Source: Acanthochromis polyacanthus (taxonomy: Eukaryota > Chordata > Actinopteri > Pomacentridae). From it: a DNA stretch of 64,000 nucleotides. The stretch lies in contig NC_067117.1 of NCBI RefSeq assembly GCF_021347895.1, positions 30,696,067 to 30,760,066 of the forward strand, in the 5' to 3' direction. Below, one piece after another: positions 41,161 to 51,777 of this stretch (its first letter is position 1; each line of letters begins with the position of its first letter). A program made the position numbers and the translations under genes. The notes below the pieces were generated by a model. The model was given only the letters and a program-made list of their open reading frames with translations. It did not search any database and had not been told where the DNA came from.

Positions 41161-41681
41161 CATTTGAAAAACTGCACTTTAACATCAATAAATGACACTG
41201 AAGTTTAATCTGTACATAAATGAGACTGAGTCTGGATGTGCTGCTCTGTCATTAACTCCTAAGTTTAGGGAAAGTTCAAACAAAAGAGGACAGTTCAGAT
41301 AAGACTTGAGAATGAGCTTATTTGGAACAAACATCTCAGACTTTCTGAGCTTCAGCACCTCCAGCAAGATATTTTAACAACAACAGAGATCCAGAAGTTG
41401 GAGAGAGTTAGCTTTAGCTGAGCCAAAGAACATGTGGGACGCTAACCTAGAAAACATTTCAGACTTTTCTCTGTGAATTCTCAGTCTCATTAAAACAGAC
41501 TCTAATTCAGTGTCATCCATCCATATTTCAGTGCAGTTACCCAAAATGTTTGTTGCATGAGCTCCAACAAAACCTGTCCAAGTAGAATGCCACTTTGACA
41601 AACAGGAAGTGGAAGATTCCAAGCAGATTGATAGAAGGGGGAACCGGACTGTACTAAGTGTGGTCGAGTATAGATTAAAAA

Positions 41682-41724
41682 CCTTAAAAACCCACAAAAC
41701 ACCCGTTTTGTGGGTTTTTTAAGG
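41682..41724. repeat. Short inverted repeat, ~19-bp stem, 4-nt loop
   Basis: The left arm ccttaaaaacccacaaaac and the right arm gttttgtgggttttttaagg are complementary apart from one extra base in the right arm, separated by accc. It could form a cruciform or RNA hairpin. Its context is ordinary AT-rich DNA. Confidence 0.85.
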
Positions 41725-43663
41725 CTGATAATGATTATTAATGAGACATTTCGAGCAGATATTCATTTGCAGTAAATGAAAGTATTTAAAATCTTGGAGT
41801 TAAACTTAGAAGAAAACAAACTCGAACAGAAAACTTTGTTGATACATTTTTGTTTTGTTTACAGATGTTAAGTTAAAGGAGTTTTATTTGTGACGTATAA
41901 CCAAGCAGATGAATCCTGAAGACAGAGCGAACACAGGTAGATAAAGGTTCAGAGCCAAAGTAGCGCCATTTTTAAATGTATTTATTACCGTAAATCAGTA
42001 AAAAATAAAATCCTGATAAATCAGTAAATCAGTCAGCCCACAATTGCTACAATTCTACAATGTATGTCTCTTTCCTTTGACTTGTTATTTGTACAATACA
42101 CGATGTATATGATGCTGTTTTTTGAACCAAAGACTATACTATGATGCTTTCTCAGAGACATACTATGCTACTCTGCTGGTTCTGGCCCTGAGCCACTGCA
42201 CTCCTCCTCTGGTGTTTTCTGGATTGTACTCAGCTGCATGCCTTCGTCCACCCGGCCTCCGTTGACTCGTCCCGCCTGCCGTCTCTGGAGCTGAAGCTGG
42301 ATTGGATCAGACCAAAGTACAGTCCAATCATGATGCCAGCTGCCTCTCAAAAGGCTCCTTATCTGGCATCACTTCTTCTGAGGGGAAGCTGAGCTTCAGC
42401 AGAACTTTGGAGATGTGTTCCAGTGGTTGGTGGATGTGTGTGGAGATAGAGAAGGACCTTTGAATTGTTCAGAAAGGAAAACAGTGAACCCATTGATAGT
42501 TTTAGTGTTGGGTGCTACTGCGGTGTGTTTTTGGGTTTTAAGAAGTGAACAGGAAGAGTTTTTTTTTTCATCTTGACTATCTTTTACTTTGTTCCTGGTT
42601 GGAATTCCCATCAATGTCAACGTGAAGTTCACTTTTAGTTCTGTTTATTTATTCTTATTTTACTAACACCCATTTGTTTTTAATCTCCTGTTGTGTTGTT
42701 GTAAACTTACTCTTTCCAATAAATACTTGTCTAACCCTCTGGAAACCAGCATTTGGACTGTTTTTGTGTTGCTCCTCACCTACTTCTGATGGAGTTTAGC
42801 TTAGCAGGGAAGGCTTTGTTGGCCCTGACAGCCCACCACTGTTCTACGCATTATGTGTTCAGGTTGTCCACTCCATTCTGTTACACACTTGGTGAGAATT
42901 TCTTCAAATTTGGCACCCATCAAAATCGAAATCAACAATGAAGTGACTATAGTTTGTTGTTCAAAGGTCATCATGACCTTGCTGCATGTTTTTGGCCACA
43001 GCTCCAGAAACATGACAAGAATCCACACCGATGTGTTGTGGGACGAAATGATGACGCGGTGACATTTTATATTCAAAAGGTCACCTTCACTGTGACATCG
43101 TAATATTCTGCTAAAACACTTCTATGGCTGTTTTTCAGTGCAATATATCACAAGTGGAGACATGACCGTATTTCACATTTGGTCAGATGCTGAATTGGTG
43201 ATATCTCATCTTGGGTACCAGCCCATTAAATTCCTTTGAAGTCTACACTACATACATGTATATCATATGAACCTGGACAGACATGGATGTACACTGGTGT
43301 AAAAATCTCAATTTTAAAACAGTTCTTTTTTATAGTTAAGGTCCGGCATGTGATGCTGTGCAGTCACATTATTGGAGAAAATCCATTTAAAAGGCATCTC
43401 ACATCATGATCTGACCCTGGATCTGCAGTTGACAAAAACTGAACTCCCCATCTTATACATTGCACTATAATGGAAGCTACACAAAGCTAGATGATGCAAA
43501 ATGTATGTAATGGGATGGTGAAATTGGGTGCCCTTCACTGACATCACTGACCTTGTTGTTTTCCATGTTTAAGTACATCCTTGGATACGTTTTACACATG
43601 AATGCTGGGATGGTCCAGTAGAGCAGCAGCTAGACAAGATACATACACATATAAATAATAAAA

Positions 43664-43696
43664 AAAACTATATATATATATATATATATATATAGT
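43664..43696. repeat. AT microsatellite
   Basis: About 13 uninterrupted ta units. Confidence 0.9.
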
Positions 43697-45127
43697 CCAC
43701 CATGTTTCAGGTTTGTGTAACCAGAGTCAAAAATACAAGCAGCACAGGTAAACAAAACTAATAAAAAACGTGCAAGTGTAAAAGTTACCAACTTTACTCC
43801 AGCTTCTAATGTTGAGACCTCTACCTTTCGCTTGATTTCCTTCAAGCTCCCATTATGATCCCCGAGCTGCGGAGAAAGGGGGAAAAAAATAAAACCACAG
43901 GTCTTTATAGGCTGATTTTTTCTTCTTCTTTCTAATCAATCAGAGTTGGTGTTGAACGCAGCTCCAAGCCAACGGCCTCATCCTTTATTTAGCTGGTTGA
44001 TTCCCAAGGAGCTCATAAATATGCATGAGTCTGCGATTAGCATAGGCACCAAGGACAGGGCCTGTACCTTGGCATTATGACGATCAATCAGAAACACTAA
44101 GGGGCTCCTCAGAGGGAAGCTGTCTGTCAGCTCGGCTTTGGGCTGAGTTGATGCACGCACACACACACATCAAAAAAAGGTACGCTCAAAGCATACATAA
44201 CGCACACATCACACATAAGTCTGCAAATAAAAAGGAAGCCGGCATCTGCACACACCCAGGCAGACAAAAAGCACACAAAGCATGCAACCTCACACATACA
44301 CACACAAACACAAAAACACAGATACAAAGCCAGTGTCAACGTCTATCATTTGTCTCATATTCTTCTCTCTCTCTGCTTCCAATTTCTCTCTCTTTTTTCG
44401 TTCTCTTTTTTTCCCCCGAACTGACTTTGTAATGAGTTTGAAAATTGGCCCATTTCATTTGCTCTCACTGAAATGTCATTATCTGGGCAGAGAAGGAGGG
44501 GTTCGTGGCGGCAGTGTAATATATTTTTTCCACTCTTAACAGGGTTATTAATGTTGTTTTTTTCCCCTTCGGAGAACTTGTAACAAGATTATTTGGGGTT
44601 CGCAGCAGATCCCATGCATCTTCATGTGCAGTATTTACACCGATTCAGAAAACACTACGCTCACTGTGGCAAACGCTGTTATTCATCTTCATGTATTTAT
44701 TCTGCATCTGCACTGCAGCCGCTGGCAGCTGCAGCGAGCTAGCCTTCAGGCTTTTAACATGCTTGAATGATTCCTCCTATAATAGCCCAGTGTCAAAATC
44801 TGCAGTGTTATTCATTCTAACATAAATTCCAATGCATGCTAGACAAAAGTTTTCAGTCTTGGAAAGCTGCAGAGTTGTTTGGTCCTTGCTGAGCGCATTA
44901 ATGTCCCTTCTGAACATTCTACTTCTACAGCAGAATTTGCCATTATTAAACCCTGAAAAGGGCCATTTTTTATGTCAAAGAGAAAAAAATAATAGTAACT
45001 TGATTTGTTTAGTGCCCTTAACAGCGTTCAAAAGGTGCTTTAACAGTCAAAACATGTAAACAGAGACAATCAAAGAAGACATAATGAGATGAGCAGAGCA
45101 GTCAATTAAAATAAATAGTAAAAATGC

Positions 45128-45494
45128 TAATAAGAAGAGGGCTGCACAATGACGTAGTGGCTAGCACTTTCGCCTTGCAGCGAGAAGATCCCTGTTTTCC
45201 ACGCCGGCTCTTTCACCATGGAGTTTGCATGTTCTCCCTGTGCATGCGTGGGTTTTCTCTGGGTACTCCGGCTTCCTCCCACAGTCCAAATACATGCTGG
45301 GGTTAAGTGATTATTCTAAAATGCCCATAGGTGTGAATGCGAGTGTGATTGTTTGTACATGTAGCCATGTGATAGACTGGTGACCTGTCCAGGGTGTCCT
45401 CTGCCTTTGCCCCAAGTCAACTGGGATAGACTCTAGCACCCCCACAGCCCTAATGAGGATAATGCGGTGTATAGATAATGGCTGGATAATAAGA
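45128..45494 (+). mobile_element. SINE-like retroposon, copy 2
   Basis: Same family and orientation as 4078-4396: gggctgcacaatgac, ggctagcac and cgccttgcagcgagaagatc at the head, then tagactggtgacctgtccag and taatgaggataatgcgg. The possible target duplication is taataaga (45128-45135 and 45487-45494), short but perfect. This copy is more complete in the middle, keeping cggcttcctcccacagtcca. Confidence 0.7.
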
Positions 45495-45644
45495 CGTAAA
45501 ATGAATAATTAGCAAGATTGGCACCGAAATCAAACAAAGGAACTAGGCATTTTAAAAACTGAAGAAAAACATTGAAGATTAGAAGTTAGAAATTAAAAAC
45601 ATCCAAAAAATATAGAATTAAAAGACAAAAAAAACAACAAAAAC

Positions 45645-45646
<2 letters not shown>

Positions 45647-45677
<31 letters not shown>
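45647..45677. repeat. AAT microsatellite
   Basis: About ten aat units ending at aataaatcc. Confidence 0.9.
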
Positions 45678-45678
<1 letters not shown>

Positions 45679-45936
45679 CCTATTATGTCCACACTGCTTG
45701 AAGGCACCAAAGTCCAGTTATCACACTTGAACATGTGTGAACTTATCCAGGTTGTCTTCTCCTGACTAGACCTTTGTTTGTGTCGTACCTTCACTCAGAT
45801 GTACATCACTTTTGGATAAAAGTGTTTTCTGAAATAGCAGAACAATAGAACATAGAACTTGGCAGCTAAAATTAAGAAAGAGATGAAATATGTAATAATC
45901 AGGTAAATAAATACAGAATAGAACACTAAATATAAT

Positions 45937-46665
45937 TTAACCCTTTACGCTTCAGTGCGTCGTAGGTGTACCGCCGGCGGTACACCTACTAATTTGCATA
46001 GGAATTTCAAGAATGTCCGACGGCTGCAAACGCGATTATACAAACACTATACGCCGATGGAAAGCTTAGATTCTCATGAATCCGCCGGTATAAACCACTT
46101 TCAGATGTGATTACCACAGCGGGTGAGAAAAACACATTTGTCCGACAAAAACGAATATTCATCCATCCGTTCTCTATACACGGCTTCAAAGCACACAGCG
46201 CGACTCACATTTCCGGGTTCATTATTACACACAGAAAAAAAGATTCCACAAAAAACGGCCATAATCCAACCTTTTACATCCAGATGACACAAGCCAGTAA
46301 ACTATTTTGTCCAAAACATGTCCTGAAGTCGGTATAAAATCCACGAATCGGTCGTTTTCAAGGAAATGCACCTCGCGATGCCTGTCCAATATTCCCTGTA
46401 TTTTTCGTAATTTTTTTATTTAAAAATAGAATATTAGCGATTTTTGTACTGAAAACGGCTGGAATTGACTGAAGCTTAACCCTTTAAGTGGTAATCGCAT
46501 CTGAAAGTGGTTTATACCGGCGGATTCATGAGAATCTAAGCTTTCCATCGGTGTATAGTGTTTGTATAATCGTGTTTGCAGCCGTCGGACATTCTTGAAA
46601 TTCCTATGCAAATTAGTAGGTGTACCGCCGGCGGTACACTGAAGCTTAAGGGGTTAAAGGGTTAA
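45937..46665. mobile_element. TTAA-flanked element with long inverted arms
   Basis: TTAA lies at both ends (45937-45940, 46662-46665), each followed inward by ccctttaa-type sequence. The left arm (to about 46117) and right arm (from about 46488) are inverted copies of about 150 bp with only a few differences. Each arm holds a palindrome around taccgccggcggta: a perfect 28-bp one at 45962-45989 and a 20-bp one at 46620-46639. The ~370-bp centre has no coding frame I recognise. Class inferred as a TTAA-specific, non-autonomous fold-back transposon. Confidence 0.8.
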
Positions 46666-47993
46666 GCTAAAAGTAAACTTAACATAAAAGTAAGTCTATA
46701 AAAGTGAGATGAAAAAGTAAAAAGTTACTGACTCCACGAGCCTCATCTCCTTTCAAACTAAAATTTTTCTGACACCCTTTTAAATATCCAGAGTTCATGA
46801 TATAAAGGTTTCGAGCAAATCAGAGATGGTCGACCAGAAGGTCCCTGACGATTTGAGATGGAATAAACCGTCTGCATACGTCCACAAGTTGTCTACACAT
46901 GGATCCCACTGTGGACGTCTGCACCCTAAAAGTACTGAACATACTGCCGAGAAAATCAATGATGCTCAAGACCAATGCTTGTTATAAGTAGACAACGTGT
47001 GAGGAGATTCTCTGTCATCCACACCTTTACTATTCATCACTAAAAGAGTTTTAACTGAAGTAGTCGCTGCAGAGCTTTGAATGTACTTAGATTAGTACAT
47101 GTTTTCCACTGATGGTGCTTAAACACGGTGGGAAATCCCAAACTTATGAGAAATCTTGTGCTGTCTGTCCACTGACAGTGCTAAAGCCCAATTTGTTGAC
47201 TAACTGACTGCCATATCTTGTAAAAAGCAGAAAGTCACAGCCAGTCAGCATCCACAGCAGCCCTGTGGGATTGACCAATGCATACACATTTCAGTACGAA
47301 TACAAACGTCTGCATGTCTGCTGTCTGCTTTTGGGAAGCAAAAGGCATGAATTAACCTTCATAGATTCTGCTCTCCGCAATAATGAATGAGATGAGTGTT
47401 CTTAATCTGCGGAGGTGTTGAAGCCAACTGTGACTCATGCACCCACTAGATTTACCGAACGGAACATTGCGAAGCACTGTTTATTGGAACTTGATGACAA
47501 TAGTGATTATGCACACTTCTGTGTTTGTGTTTACACAGCTCAGCCCATTAAATGGCCGCTATCGGCAGTCCTCACTACCGTAATTATAGTTCAGATTGGG
47601 GTTTTGATTGTGCCTTGTCATCTTTTCCAATCATAGCTAAAGAGAAAGTAACAGAAATTACATAGGCGGCCTCATATGATGATATGAAATATACTGGTGT
47701 CTTCCAGGAAAGTATTGTGGACGTGTAATGCCAGTTTTCCTACATCGGGTGTAAAGAAAACTGTTTTTAACCAACAACTGAAACAGTATTCTCTTAAACC
47801 TGACCGTGGTGCCTTAATCTGGTCGAGTAACTTGGTCTGAACTGATGTTTGGTCCAGATTATTTGGTACATATTAGTACTGTGAGGAGCTTATACATCCA
47901 GTCGTAAAACACACTAAAAAATATTGAACATGACTGAACACTTTCTCATCCAGACTCGTGTGGCCTTCAGCTTTTTTGTTTGTTTGTTTGTTT
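46666..47993. other. Intergenic, nothing recognised
   Basis: AT-rich unique-looking sequence with a short TTTG run just before the composite element. No exon, RNA gene or repeat signature was seen. Confidence 0.5.
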
Positions 47994-48273
47994 CTTACTT
48001 ACGAAGCCAATAAGGTGCCACGGAGGAAAAAAAATATAAAATGTACGCACGAGATACTTATTCGTTCGCACATAATATTAAAGTGTGCACATGAGATCCT
48101 AAAACGTGCGCACGTTTTAAGATAAAACATGTGCACGATATATTAAAATGTGTGCACGTTTTAAGATACAATGTGCACTCAAAATAAAGTTATTTACCAC
48201 GTTTTGACTTGTTCTTGTCCTTGGCCACTACGGCTTCCAGTAGCGACATCAGATGTTTTCAAACACACACACA

Positions 48274-48417
48274 ATGGAGAGAAGAAGTGAGCTCGTTAAC
48301 TTTTACTTCCACCTCGGAATGCCATATAATGACATTCTTGCTGCTCTTGCCACGAGAGATGGAATAATCCTAAGTCGGAGAACTTTGCTGTCCATGGTCC
48401 TGAATATTGTGTACTGA
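48274..48417 (+). pseudogene. N-terminal HTH fragment of integrase-like transposase
   Basis: From ATG at 48274 it reads MERRSELVNFYFHLGMPYND, then ILAALATRDGIILSRRTLL. I recognise this as the start of a multicopy fish family of integrase-core proteins, in which a helix-turn-helix (FxLGxxYxEILxxLxxxHGIxLSxRTLKR) precedes the catalytic domain. After RTLL (about 48390) the sequence jumps to what lies near 50525 on the opposite arm, and a stop follows at 48415-48417. The jump occurs at a shared gctgt word, as in an internal deletion. The 47-codon remnant cannot be active. Confidence 0.6.
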
Positions 48418-48572
48418 CCTTTTTATCAGAGCTGTCCGTTACTGATTAATCCCCTTGTTTAGTCAAACAAGCAAATCAAAGTAAGAATAACTTTGCACAA
48501 CAGAAAACAGAGCACAGAGCTTAAAATATTTTTTTAAAAAACAGAATAGGTATACTTTATGTTGCGGGTTAA

Positions 48573-50348
48573 ATGAAAACCTGTTAAGAAACAGGTGGTT
48601 TGAACCCAAGCAGCAGGCAACAGGCAGGTGGGTGGATTAATAATAAAGTTTAATAGATTATAGAACCAAAAAATAATCAAAACAGGAGACACAAAGAATG
48701 AACTGAACAGGGATCTAAACTGAAACTAAAGCGATGGTGTACGGCCGCGGTGGGGAGCTAAACAAAAACTAAACTCTAAACGGGGAAAGGAAACTCACAT
48801 AATGTCCAAGGGGGTCAGGAGACAGGGTAGAAACGGAGCTGACAAAGCTGATAGCAGGGACGTGACTGGGGCGGCGGAGCAGGCGGAATCCGGAGCAGAC
48901 CAAGGGGTTTGTGGAGCGGAGAAGGGAGGACGAGCAGACGTGGGTTCCGGGGTGAGGGGAGGAAGACGGAACAGATGAAGGAATCCCAGGGCACATTCAT
49001 AGTGATTTATAATGCCCATCATAATCAGCCATAATGGTCTCATCACTCCCTGCAGAAATGTTTACATGAAGGCGAGGAGGCGTGATGAGCAAAACATTCT
49101 GAACACCCCCGGAGCCTGCAGGTGGATGCTGGGGTGGTGGTGGGGGTGAAGAACACGCAGCAAAATTCAATGCAGGGCAGCAGAGTTGTTTATCAGGCAG
49201 AGGGAGAGATGGGAAAATTCCCAGTTTACTGTCAGAGCCCTCTCCTCACCCCTGTCCTGTCTGGCATCCCAAAAATCCCATCCTATGTCTCCCGCTTTTT
49301 CTCCCTCTTCTTTGCTCTCTTCTGCTCTCTCCCTCTCCCCAGCGCTGCACCTGGATGGAGCGCGGCCTCAGCTGCCTCCACTCAGGTAATCAGCTTCGCC
49401 ACAAGACCCGGACGGCTGTGCCTCATCTCACTGATTACATCCTCTGCAATAAAGACCAGCTAAACCTTCCACACCCTGCCAGATTGTTGTACTCGACCAC
49501 TCAGTCACGTCTAGCCAACTCAATGTTACCTGGTGCTTTGTAACGTTTCTAACGTTCTCTCTCTCTACTCTGCCTAGAATCCTGCCGTCCGGGTTCTCAC
49601 CTGCTTCTCCAGCCCGGAACCGTGTCCACAGATAATTCGGCTTCCAGCCAGCCTGCCTGGAACCCAGTCCAGGGTTACCTTCTCCTGTTCTGGATTACCT
49701 GCTCGGTTCTGCCCTCTGAGCTTACAGCCATTCCGGCTCTGATCCGCCCGAGGCTCTTAACAGACTCTGCCTGGAAAAAGAGACTTTTACTGGCGACTGG
49801 CCCACCTACCAACATGGCCCCCTGGATCGTCAGTGTCCGCCGACTCCCGGATCTCCTGCTTCAGTTCCCGACCGCTGTCGACTGGCCAATTACCAACTCG
49901 GCCCCACAGATCATCAGCGTCCTCCATTCCCCGTATCTCCGGCTCCTGCTTCATTCCGCCCTCCGTCTGCATCCACCTTCGGCCACCGAGGATCTGCCAA
50001 CATCAGCCATCGCCCTCTGCTCCCCCCAAACCTACGACGACCACGGATCCCCGGCTCCACAACTCTGACCCAAACCCGCTCAGTATCCATCCGGCTACAC
50101 GCATTCAGGTTACCTGCATTCCTTTCCATACAATAAAACATTCTTAAAATCCTCCGGCTTTAGTGGTTTCTCTTTCTCCCTCGCTCTCCCTCTCTCGTGT
50201 AAAATGACTGCAAATTTCACTCAGTTTGTGATAACTGTGGAGCATAGCCTATATAACGACTCTCATGCCAGGAGCATATATTTAGGATTTTTCCCAGTAA
50301 CTTTTTTAGTTAGGCATCACGTTATTTCCAGCGACATGCTGTTTTAAG
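48573..50348. other. Core of the composite element, unassigned
   Basis: About 1.78 kb between the inverted arms. Positions 48820-50160 are GC-richer than the surroundings and hold several overlapping long frames on both strands (for example 49622-50068 on +, Pro/Ser/Leu-rich) that match no family I know. It ends with ccatacaataaaacattc near 50130, like a poly(A)-signal-bearing retroelement end, so it may include an old LTR or retroposon insertion. No reverse transcriptase or gag motif was seen. Confidence 0.4.
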
Positions 50349-50525
50349 TTAACCCGCAACATAAAGTATACCTATTTTGTTTTAAAACATTATTTTAAGC
50401 TCTGTGCTCTGTTTTCTGTTGTGCAAAGTTATTCTTACTTTGATTTGCTTATCTGACTAAATAAGGGGATTAATCAGTAAGGACAGCTCTGGTAAAAAGG
50501 TCAGTAATATTCAGGACCATGAACA

Positions 50526-50972
50526 GCTCCGCACAGACGTTTTCCGTGCCACAGTCAGTGCGCACAAGTTTGGGATATTTACCTAATGTCTCTAAAGTTT
50601 CGACAAAATAGCCTCCGATCACTTTTGGGTCACTGCTTGTTTTGTAGGCATTCAGCCAAATTACTTTACGAGAGAAGCCATCGATACACCCATTAATACA
50701 CGCACCAAAAGGTTTTAGTTTGAGTCGATGTGCCAGAGGTTCTTATGAGAATTACTGTCTTCTGTACAGTCTCCGTCGCTGTCTGAATGCTGACCCCTCT
50801 GGATCCAGCTCGGCCAGTATGAGTCGGACTTCTTCCTTCTTGACTTTTAGGCCATTTTCTTGGCACTTAGTGAACATCAACCGATATCCATGCATCTTCC
50901 CCAGACCTTGTAATTGTTTGTTCCTGTATAAAATCAATGACACGGCCCAAATCTGAGTACTCCTCCCGCCGG
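50526..50972 (-). pseudogene. Integrase-core transposase fragment, frameshifted and stopped
   Basis: Reading inward on the - strand, it starts RREEYSDLGRVIDFIQEQ, shifts frame, continues GKMHGYRLMFTKCQENGLKV and on to AELDPEGSAFRQRRRLYRRQ, meets two stops and a deletion, then resumes LKPFGACINGCIDGFSRKVI, WLNAYKTSSDPKVIGGYF and PKLVRTDCGTENVCAE. In intact relatives I would expect a WHxDSYDKLKPFG segment with the first catalytic Asp; that piece is largely lost here. The TDCGTEN motif contains the second Asp. The fragment begins just after the point where the left-arm fragment ends. Confidence 0.7.
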
Positions 50973-51015
50973 CTGACGTTTTATCTTAAAACGTGCACAC
51001 GTTTTAATATATCGT

Positions 51016-51063
51016 GCTCACGTTTTAGCTTAAACGTGCCCACGTTTAAGCTAAAACGTGAGC
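51016..51063. repeat. Perfect 23-bp-arm palindrome in the right terminal repeat
   Basis: The arms gctcacgttttagcttaaac + gtg and cacgtttaagctaaaacgtg + agc are exact reverse complements with a 2-nt cc spacer. It lies in the subterminal array of the composite element, where transposase-binding repeats would be expected. The left terminus has a related 18-bp palindrome, aaaacgtgcgcacgtttt, at 48101-48118. Confidence 0.85.
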
Positions 51064-51539
51064 ATTAATAAGTATCTCGAGTGCACGCTTTAGTATCGCA
51101 TGCGCACGATTTATATTTTTTTTCCTCCGTGGCACCTTAGGGGCTCCGTACTTACTGCAAATTAGTACCAGAGTTTCAGCATGTTGTGGCTCCACAGTCT
51201 CCATTTTGTATCCATCTGTTTCCCCATGAGATCATGTGAGGTGGTACTCTGCTCCCTGATTGCTTCTAGTAGCACAATAATTCTAATAACAGTCTGTAGT
51301 GTGTGATACGTTGTTGTTTTTCTATCTTGTAGTGTGAACATGTGTGAGATTAGAGAGAAGAATATGTGTGAAATTTCTTCCTAAGTGCATGATGCAACTG
51401 GATATCGAAATCTGGATTTTAAAAACTCTTGTAGCCTGAACACAGCCTTAACTTTACCCAAGCAGCTGAGGTCATGACGTTCTGGACCGATAGCGATCAA
51501 TAATGGAGCAGACTGATAGCAGCATCGGATGTCTGTATC

Positions 51540-51777
51540 CATACACATACAAACAATCACACTTAGGTTCACACCGACAGACAATTTAGACTCAAAAATT
51601 AATCTTAGCTTGTTTTTGAACTGTGGGAGGAAGCCGGAGCACCTGGAGAAAACCCGAGCATACACAGGGAGAACATGCAAACTCCACGCAGAAAGATCCC
51701 GGGAAGGCCAGGACCTGAACCGGGGGTCTTCTAGTTGAAAAGTGAAAGTGCTAACCACCGAGCCACTCTGAAGCCCA
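51540..51777 (-). mobile_element. SINE-like retroposon, copy 3 (reverse, partial)
   Basis: On the - strand the head reads gggcttcagagtggctcg, gtggttagcac and ccggttcaggtcctggcc, and later ggttttctccaggtgctcc and aggttcacacc-side text in the same order as copies 1 and 2. The tail beyond the aggtgtgaat block is missing, so it is 5'-complete and 3'-truncated. No target duplication was found. Confidence 0.65.

Larger units (their letters stand above)
41161..45127. other. Intergenic, no gene seen
   Basis: Contains a near-perfect hairpin (41682-41724), an AT microsatellite (about 43668-43695) and a CA-rich stretch (44150-44330). Sequence from about 42890 to 43270 (tttggcacccatcaaaat, ccttcactgtgacatcg) looks like an old dispersed repeat. 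No coding exon could be supported. Confidence 0.5.
47994..51156. mobile_element. 3.15-kb composite inverted-arm transposon with 6-bp target duplication
   Basis: CTTACT occurs immediately outside both ends (47994-47999, 51151-51156). The ends are inverted: tacgaagccaataaggtgcc on the left and tacggagcccctaaggtgcc read inward from the right, continuing through cacggaggaaaaaaaatat and arrays of acgtttt/cgtgcac palindromes. The left arm (48000-48572) carries the N-terminus and the right arm (50349-51150) the middle of an integrase-like transposase, both reading inward. The stretches 48391-48572 and 50349-50525 are inverted copies. The core 48573-50348 is unrelated. The 6-bp duplication, TAC ends and integrase-type enzyme suggest the IS3EU-like group, by recall only. 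Confidence 0.75.

Noticed and set aside
48101..48200. Regularly spaced acgttttaag words, resembling a repeat-spacer array
   Set aside because: They are palindromic subterminal repeats of a transposon and the host is a vertebrate, so not a CRISPR array.
49622..50147. Frames of 148 and 104 codons on +, possible gene
   Set aside because: Pro/Ser/Leu-rich in overlapping frames, no recognised domain, and they lie inside a composite transposon.
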